This document shows, piece by piece, positions 6,938 to 11,030 of a stretch of DNA of 11,030 nt. The notes under the pieces are model-generated. The model made no database searches. It saw only the letters and a program-made list of their open reading frames with translations, and was not told the origin of the DNA. This DNA is from Sulfurovum sp. (GTDB lineage Bacteria; Campylobacterota; Campylobacteria; Campylobacterales; Sulfurovaceae): NCBI GenBank assembly GCA_026984165.1, contig JALSSQ010000192.1:1-11030 (forward strand). The letters are read 5' to 3'. Position numbers and translations under genes: made by a program. Within the stretch, counting starts at the first letter, position 1; every line of letters starts with the position of its first letter.

Positions 6938-7199
6938 AATAAAAAAGGAAAATGGCGTCACCTTTGGTATGGTGGCTGTGATTGTGATGACAATGAGTAT
7001 CGTCTTAATTCTTACCATGATAAAAATATACTTGAGCAATCAGATTTATCATGAGAGCAAAAGTGTCAATGAGATGACAAGAGAAGTTGAAGCACTCAAA
7101 GCAGAAGGGGAAATGTTAAAAGAAAATGTTGAAGCACTCAAATATAAAAACCAGGTATCAGATACCATTTTTGTGATTACTGACGAGGAAGATCAATGA
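6924..7199 (+). CDS. ftsL: Probable cell division protein FtsL (small bitopic coiled-coil protein)
   Basis: The 91-residue product has a short Lys-rich N-terminus (Lys5, Lys7, Lys8), one membrane helix at about 15-36, then a helical coiled-coil segment at about 44-76 (EVEALKAEGEMLKENVEALK) and a short acidic tail. The positive N-terminus predicts N-in, C-out topology. This architecture and its place immediately after rsmH match FtsL, which with FtsB/DivIC and FtsQ bridges the divisome and activates FtsWI. FtsL sequences diverge so strongly that similarity cannot settle it here. The ATG at 6924 lies inside rsmH, with AGG (6914-6916) 7 bases upstream. A nearby ATG after GGAAA is out of frame. 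The gene's stop shares an ATGA with the RND gene start, so rsmH, this gene and the RND gene form one coupled unit. A second choice is another small FtsB-like or uncharacterised membrane protein. Confidence 0.65.
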   Translation: MTANKIKKENGVTFGMVAVIVMTMSIVLILTMIKIYLSNQIYHESKSVNEMTREVEALKAEGEMLKENVEALKYKNQVSDTIFVITDEEDQ

Positions 7200-10100
7200 G
7201 AGGATTTATTCGTTTTGCTGTAGATAGACCTATTATCAATCATATTTTGATGATATTTATGTTTTTGCTTTCTATATTTGCCTATCAAAATATTGCCAAA
7301 GAGATATTTCCTCCTTCAAGTTTGGATATGATTTCTATCAAGGGTACGTATGCAGGAGCGAGTGCAGATGTGCTCGATAAAATGGCAGTCAATACCATTG
7401 AAGATGAGCTCAAAAGTCTTTCTAGTATAGAAAGTGTCAATACCGCTATACAAAATGGTTTTTTTCATATTACAGCAGATATCAAAACAGATGAAGATTC
7501 TCAGGAAGTACTCAATGATGTCAAAGATATTATTAGTAAAACAAAAAAGGATTTACCTGCAGACATGGATGAGCCAGTAGCTCGTGTTGTGGTACATCAA
7601 TATCCGCTTTTGTTGGTAGCTATTTCTGGAAATGTGCCTAAAAAAGAACTTATTGATGCAGCCAAGGTGTTAAAGAGAAAACTCTCAAGCATTCATGATC
7701 TCAGTAGCATTGATATACGTGGCGATACAGATGAGGAAGTTCTGCTCACACTCAATCAAAAAAAAATTACAGCCTATGGACTTGATAAAAGAGCTATTTA
7801 TCAAGCTATCTCAAACCTTTCGAGTATATTTCCTGCAGGCACACTTGATGGACAGGGAGATCATCTTTATATCTCTACAATCAATGGTGAAAAAAATGCC
7901 ACTGCATTGGCAAACACGATGCTTTCAGTAGATGGAAAGCATCTAAGATTGGGTGATATTGCACAGGTGCATTATGGTCTAGGCGATGCTTCTCAGCTTT
8001 CTCACTATAACGGTGAGCCTAATATTTCACTCAATATCAACAAGAGTAAAGAGGGAAATGCGATTGCACTAAGTAAAAAGATTAAAAAAATATTGCCAAC
8101 ATTTAACAAAAAATATAAAAATATACACTTTAAAGCATATACAGATACTTCGATTTGGATTAAAAACCGTCTTAATCTTGTCTCTTCCAATATTTTGTTC
8201 GGTCTTATTTTAGTCTTTACAGCATTGTTCCTCTCTGTGAATATGCGTATTGCTTTTGTCGTAGCCATAGGGATACCTGCGAGTTTTATGATTACGTTAA
8301 TTGTAGCAGATATGATAGGTTACAGCCTCAATATGCTGACACTTTTAGGCGCACTTATAGCATTGGGTATGCTGGTAGATGAAGCCATTGTCGTGGCAGA
8401 AAATATCTATAGACATATGGAGATGGGAAAACCCCCCAGAGATGCTGCCATAGATGGTGCGGTAGAGATGTTTCCTGCCGTCATGACCGCAACACTGACG
8501 ACAGTATTTGCCTTCTTGCCTCTACTGATGATGTCAGGGAAGATGGGGATGTTTATGAAAGTACTCCCTGTGATGATTTCTGTCTTACTGCTCTCGTCAC
8601 TTTTTGAAGCGTTTTACTTTTTGCCCCTGCATGCCAAAGAGTTTTTTGCCATGGGGACATTTAAACATGATAAGCAAAAAGAGGGTATATGGCCTGGGTT
8701 TATTGCATGGTATGACAGGTTTTTGGCTAGACTGCTTCGGCATAAAAAAACCTCATTGGCTGTGATTTTACTGGCCATTATATTGGGGACGGTTGGCGTA
8801 GGCAAACTGACAAAGTTTCAGCTTTTTCCAGAGTTTGATGCCCAACAGGTGTATCTTAATGGAAAAGTAAATATAAACAATAAACTGGTCGATACCGAAG
8901 TCTATGTCACACAGATAGAAAAAGCCATTATGCAGTTGCTAGATAAAAAAGAGATGGACTCAGTCACTTCTGTGATAGGATTTAAATTTAACAAAGACCA
9001 AACAGTAGAAGTAGGGGAGAACCTTTTCCAAATCTTTATCAACCTGCATGAAAAAGCACCAGAGAACTTTTTTGATACCTATATTAATCCACTCTTTTCA
9101 CTGGAGTATGATGATACAGATATGATACGAAAACGTCTCTCTCAAGATATAGCCAAAGAGATACAAAAAAAACTGCTGCCTCAATTTGCATCAAAAACCA
9201 TACAAGGCAAAAAGGTGTTTGAGGAGTTTAACGTCTATGTCCAACAAGCAGGGATTGTCTCCAATGATATTGAAATCGGATTTGAACATCCAGATATGAA
9301 AGTCAAACTTGCAGCCATGAAGAAAGTAGAAGAGAATCTTTCTGCTATAGCCGGTGTGAAAGATGTATCTGACAATGCCAACATTGGTGAACGTGAACTG
9401 AAACTTCGCGTCAATGAATATGGACAATCTTTGGGGATGAGCGAAGGGTATATTACCTCTGTGCTAAGAGGTGCTTTTCTTAAAGCAGAATATGGAAAAA
9501 TATTTGATACCAAAGGCTTGGTACGCATCAAAATAGAAGACAGATATAAACAAGATACTGCGGCACTTAGAGACTTTATGCTGTCAACGCCAGATGGGCA
9601 AAAACGTGTGAGACTTGCGGATGTGTGTGATTTTATATATAAAAAATCTTTTGTTAAGATTTTCAAAGAAGATGGCGAAAAGGTACGTTCTCTTTTTGCT
9701 TCAGTCGATAAAAAAATGATTACACCTATTGAAGTGATGGAGCGCATTAAGCCTCTTTTGGAACGCATGAAAAAGGAGGGTATCGGTATTGTAATCAAAG
9801 GTGAGCAAAAAGAGAATGCCAAGCTTAAAAAAGAGATGACACGAGCGCTGTTAGTAGCGGTGTTTCTTATTTTTATCACCTTGGTGTGGATGTTTAACTC
9901 CCTGGTTTTACCTCTTATTGTGGTGAGTGTGATACCACTTTCGCTCTTTGGCGCATTGTTTGGCACCTATGTGATGGGGATACACATGACGATGCCAGGG
10001 GTGATGGGTATCATAGGATTGGCCGGAGTAGTCGTCAATGATGGGCTTATCATGCTGGACTTTATAAAAGGCAGCCAAAACCAACATGCATTGGTGGAAA

Positions 10101-10306
10101 AAGCAGGTATGCGCTTGCGTCCTATTTTACTCACATCGGTTACTACTGTTTTAGGACTTTCCTCACTTATGTTTTTTGCTTCAGGTCAGGCGCTTATCTT
10201 GCAACCTATGGCGATTTCTTTGGGGTTTGGGGTGGCATGGGCAACGGTGCTCAATCTTTACTATGTACCCTTGATGTATGCAGTCATCTATAGGGTCAAG
10301 CCTTAA
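7196..10306 (+). CDS. RND superfamily efflux transporter, inner-membrane permease (AcrB-type)
   Basis: The 1036-residue protein has full AcrB-family length and two-fold organisation: a first membrane helix at about 12-32, a periplasmic porter loop to about 325, helices 2-6 at about 330-480, helix 7 at about 519-537, a second porter loop to about 880, and helices 8-12 to the end. Such proteins use proton influx to expel drugs, metals or lipids. In helix 4 the AcrB Asp407-Asp408 pair is Asp395-Glu396 (MLVDEAIVVAENI). In helix 10 the AcrB lysine region reads VVVNDGLIMLDF (Asn948, Asp949), the pattern of a separate RND subgroup whose substrates are mostly unknown. There is no adjacent membrane-fusion protein or TolC-like channel gene. 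The start ATG overlaps the preceding stop (ATGA). The stop overlaps the convergent gene's stop. The family is certain, the substrate unknown. Confidence 0.93.
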   Translation: MRGFIRFAVDRPIINHILMIFMFLLSIFAYQNIAKEIFPPSSLDMISIKGTYAGASADVLDKMAVNTIEDELKSLSSIESVNTAIQNGFFHITADIKTDEDSQEVLNDVKDIISKTKKDLPADMDEPVARVVVHQYPLLLVAISGNVPKKELIDAAKVLKRKLSSIHDLSSIDIRGDTDEEVLLTLNQKKITAYGLDKRAIYQAISNLSSIFPAGTLDGQGDHLYISTINGEKNATALANTMLSVDGKHLRLGDIAQVHYGLGDASQLSHYNGEPNISLNINKSKEGNAIALSKKIKKILPTFNKKYKNIHFKAYTDTSIWIKNRLNLVSSNILFGLILVFTALFLSVNMRIAFVVAIGIPASFMITLIVADMIGYSLNMLTLLGALIALGMLVDEAIVVAENIYRHMEMGKPPRDAAIDGAVEMFPAVMTATLTTVFAFLPLLMMSGKMGMFMKVLPVMISVLLLSSLFEAFYFLPLHAKEFFAMGTFKHDKQKEGIWPGFIAWYDRFLARLLRHKKTSLAVILLAIILGTVGVGKLTKFQLFPEFDAQQVYLNGKVNINNKLVDTEVYVTQIEKAIMQLLDKKEMDSVTSVIGFKFNKDQTVEVGENLFQIFINLHEKAPENFFDTYINPLFSLEYDDTDMIRKRLSQDIAKEIQKKLLPQFASKTIQGKKVFEEFNVYVQQAGIVSNDIEIGFEHPDMKVKLAAMKKVEENLSAIAGVKDVSDNANIGERELKLRVNEYGQSLGMSEGYITSVLRGAFLKAEYGKIFDTKGLVRIKIEDRYKQDTAALRDFMLSTPDGQKRVRLADVCDFIYKKSFVKIFKEDGEKVRSLFASVDKKMITPIEVMERIKPLLERMKKEGIGIVIKGEQKENAKLKKEMTRALLVAVFLIFITLVWMFNSLVLPLIVVSVIPLSLFGALFGTYVMGIHMTMPGVMGIIGLAGVVVNDGLIMLDFIKGSQNQHALVEKAGMRLRPILLTSVTTVLGLSSLMFFASGQALILQPMAISLGFGVAWATVLNLYYVPLMYAVIYRVKP

Positions 10307-11030
10307 AGCTCTTCTCCTATGAGAAGAGACAAGGGCACATCATCGCCGTACTCTTTAAAGAGCTGACAAATCCTCTCTAGCTGTATGTCGGAGCGTTCAA
10401 GGTAAGGGTTGTGGTCTATAAACCTCCAGAAAGCATCTGGGTTTTGGCAGAGTGCTTTGAGGTAGTGACGGGTGATGGTTCCCATGGTTTCTTCTGTGTC
10501 TGACAACAGAGCTTTTCTCTCTATGCCAAAAGGAGTATGCATACCATAAGAATCTACAGGTTCACCAATTTGTTTAAAATTGACATGCTGCCTTTTGAGT
10601 ATGTGGTGTAAGGCAGGTTTCATAAGAGAAAAAACCATGGTATTGGGGTACAATAAAAAGTTAATGCGTGTTGCAATTCTTAATCTATAAGTTAGTAATG
10701 CGTGCAATTGACGTATAGAATATTTTTTATGATAAGGTAAATTTTGAATGAGTGCAGCTCTTGAAATCTCAACAATTGGTAATGTCTGTGTTAATTGTCC
10801 AATATCTTTTACGCCACCATCTTTTTGCATAGGTAATAAGTGTATAGGAGTTTTGTGATTTACAAAAAATACGCGCACAGTACCTACATAGGTGTTACTG
10901 GGGGTATGCCGCAAAAGATAGAGAAATGACTGTGCATCATCTTGACTAAATAAAAAGCCTTTTTCTTCCAAAGTTTTAGAGGGCATATTATATTTAAGGG
11001 GAAATACTGCTTCTCTTACTGTTTTGACTG
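10303..11030 (-). CDS. N-acyl amino acid synthase-like acyltransferase (PEP-CTERM/exosortase-associated type), 5' end cut by window edge
   Basis: The frame is open from the right edge to a TAA at 10305-10303, giving 241 visible residues. It resembles the GNAT-fold acyltransferases named for their link to PEP-CTERM/exosortase systems, relatives of FeeM, which joins acyl chains from acyl carrier protein to amino acids. In visible numbering the matching segments are EEKGF (21-25), VGTVRVF (48-54), EISRAAL (87-93), MKPALHHILKR (136-146), IGEPVDSYGMHTP (154-166) and NPDAFWRFIDHNPY (196-209). The ATG at 10986 is probably not the start. The preceding 14 in-frame codons (ending FPLKYN) fit the family's N-terminal RLRYQVY-like strand, so the true start should lie shortly beyond the edge. 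The stop overlaps that of the RND gene. The family call is good; the substrate is unknown and no exosortase or PEP-CTERM gene is visible here. Confidence 0.75.
   Translation of the reverse strand, partial: VKTVREAVFPLKYNMPSKTLEEKGFLFSQDDAQSFLYLLRHTPSNTYVGTVRVFFVNHKTPIHLLPMQKDGGVKDIGQLTQTLPIVEISRAALIQNLPYHKKYSIRQLHALLTYRLRIATRINFLLYPNTMVFSLMKPALHHILKRQHVNFKQIGEPVDSYGMHTPFGIERKALLSDTEETMGTITRHYLKALCQNPDAFWRFIDHNPYLERSDIQLERICQLFKEYGDDVPLSLLIGEEL
10309..10328. terminator. Hairpin between convergent genes, candidate bidirectional terminator
   Basis: CTCTTCTC (10309-10316) and GAGAAGAG (10321-10328) form a perfect 8-base stem with a 4-base loop, starting 2 bases after the RND stop codon. No T-run follows on the plus strand. 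On the minus strand only CTTTAA follows, so it is not a textbook intrinsic terminator. It lies within the last codons of the convergent acyltransferase gene. The hairpin is seen; its function is inferred from position. Confidence 0.45.

Noticed and set aside
7758..7766. Run of nine A within the RND gene as a phase-variation tract
   Set aside because: A-runs of this length are expected in an AT-rich genome, and the frame is intact. Nothing here shows variation.
9235..9966. Long minus-strand open frame of 243 residues
   Set aside because: It lies wholly antisense to the well-supported RND gene, has serine-rich shadow composition and shows no recognisable motif.
1..11030. CRISPR array, tRNA or rRNA gene, insertion sequence or phage element
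   Set aside because: No spaced direct repeats, cloverleaf-like stretches, transposase or integrase motifs, or terminal inverted repeats were seen on either strand.

Overview
The window is an AT-rich, densely packed bacterial chromosome segment with no gap over about 105 bases. Gene content and order point to a member of the Campylobacterota (epsilonproteobacteria), of the Sulfurovum/Sulfurimonas kind. The main support is a PpiD/SurA-like chaperone gene directly ahead of ftsA, and rsmH followed by a small membrane coiled-coil gene, both arrangements I recall from Campylobacter jejuni. The genus is an inference; no rRNA or other marker gene is present.

Layout from left to right. Positions 1-2603 (minus strand) hold a PpiD/SurA-N-like membrane-anchored chaperone and then ftsA, which has a TTG start overlapping the chaperone stop and runs off the left edge. 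ftsZ would be expected next, outside the window. Reading the other way from a short divergent intergenic region is bioA (2688-3989, plus), for biotin synthesis. It converges with a minus-strand pair at 4005-5907: a Sel1-repeat protein with a long acidic middle, preceded by a small class II aldolase/adducin-fold protein that has lost every metal-ligand position. A 103-base divergent region follows, with a consensus TATAAT box and four copies of a 7-base tandem repeat. From 6011 a tightly overlapping plus-strand operon runs rsmH, a 91-residue bitopic coiled-coil protein that is probably FtsL, and a 1036-residue RND transporter. At 10303 the RND gene meets head-on, with overlapping stop codons, a gene for an N-acyl amino acid synthase-like acyltransferase of the PEP-CTERM/exosortase-associated type. 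That gene continues past the right edge.

Together the window carries two pieces of a dispersed division and cell-wall (dcw) cluster, ftsA with its chaperone and rsmH with ftsL. They are separated by biotin and accessory genes, and an RND pump is translationally coupled to the rsmH-ftsL piece. No CRISPR array, tRNA, rRNA, insertion sequence or phage gene was seen. The points most worth following up are the metal-less aldolase-fold protein with its repeat-bearing promoter, the FtsL candidate with its coupled RND pump, and the acyltransferase.
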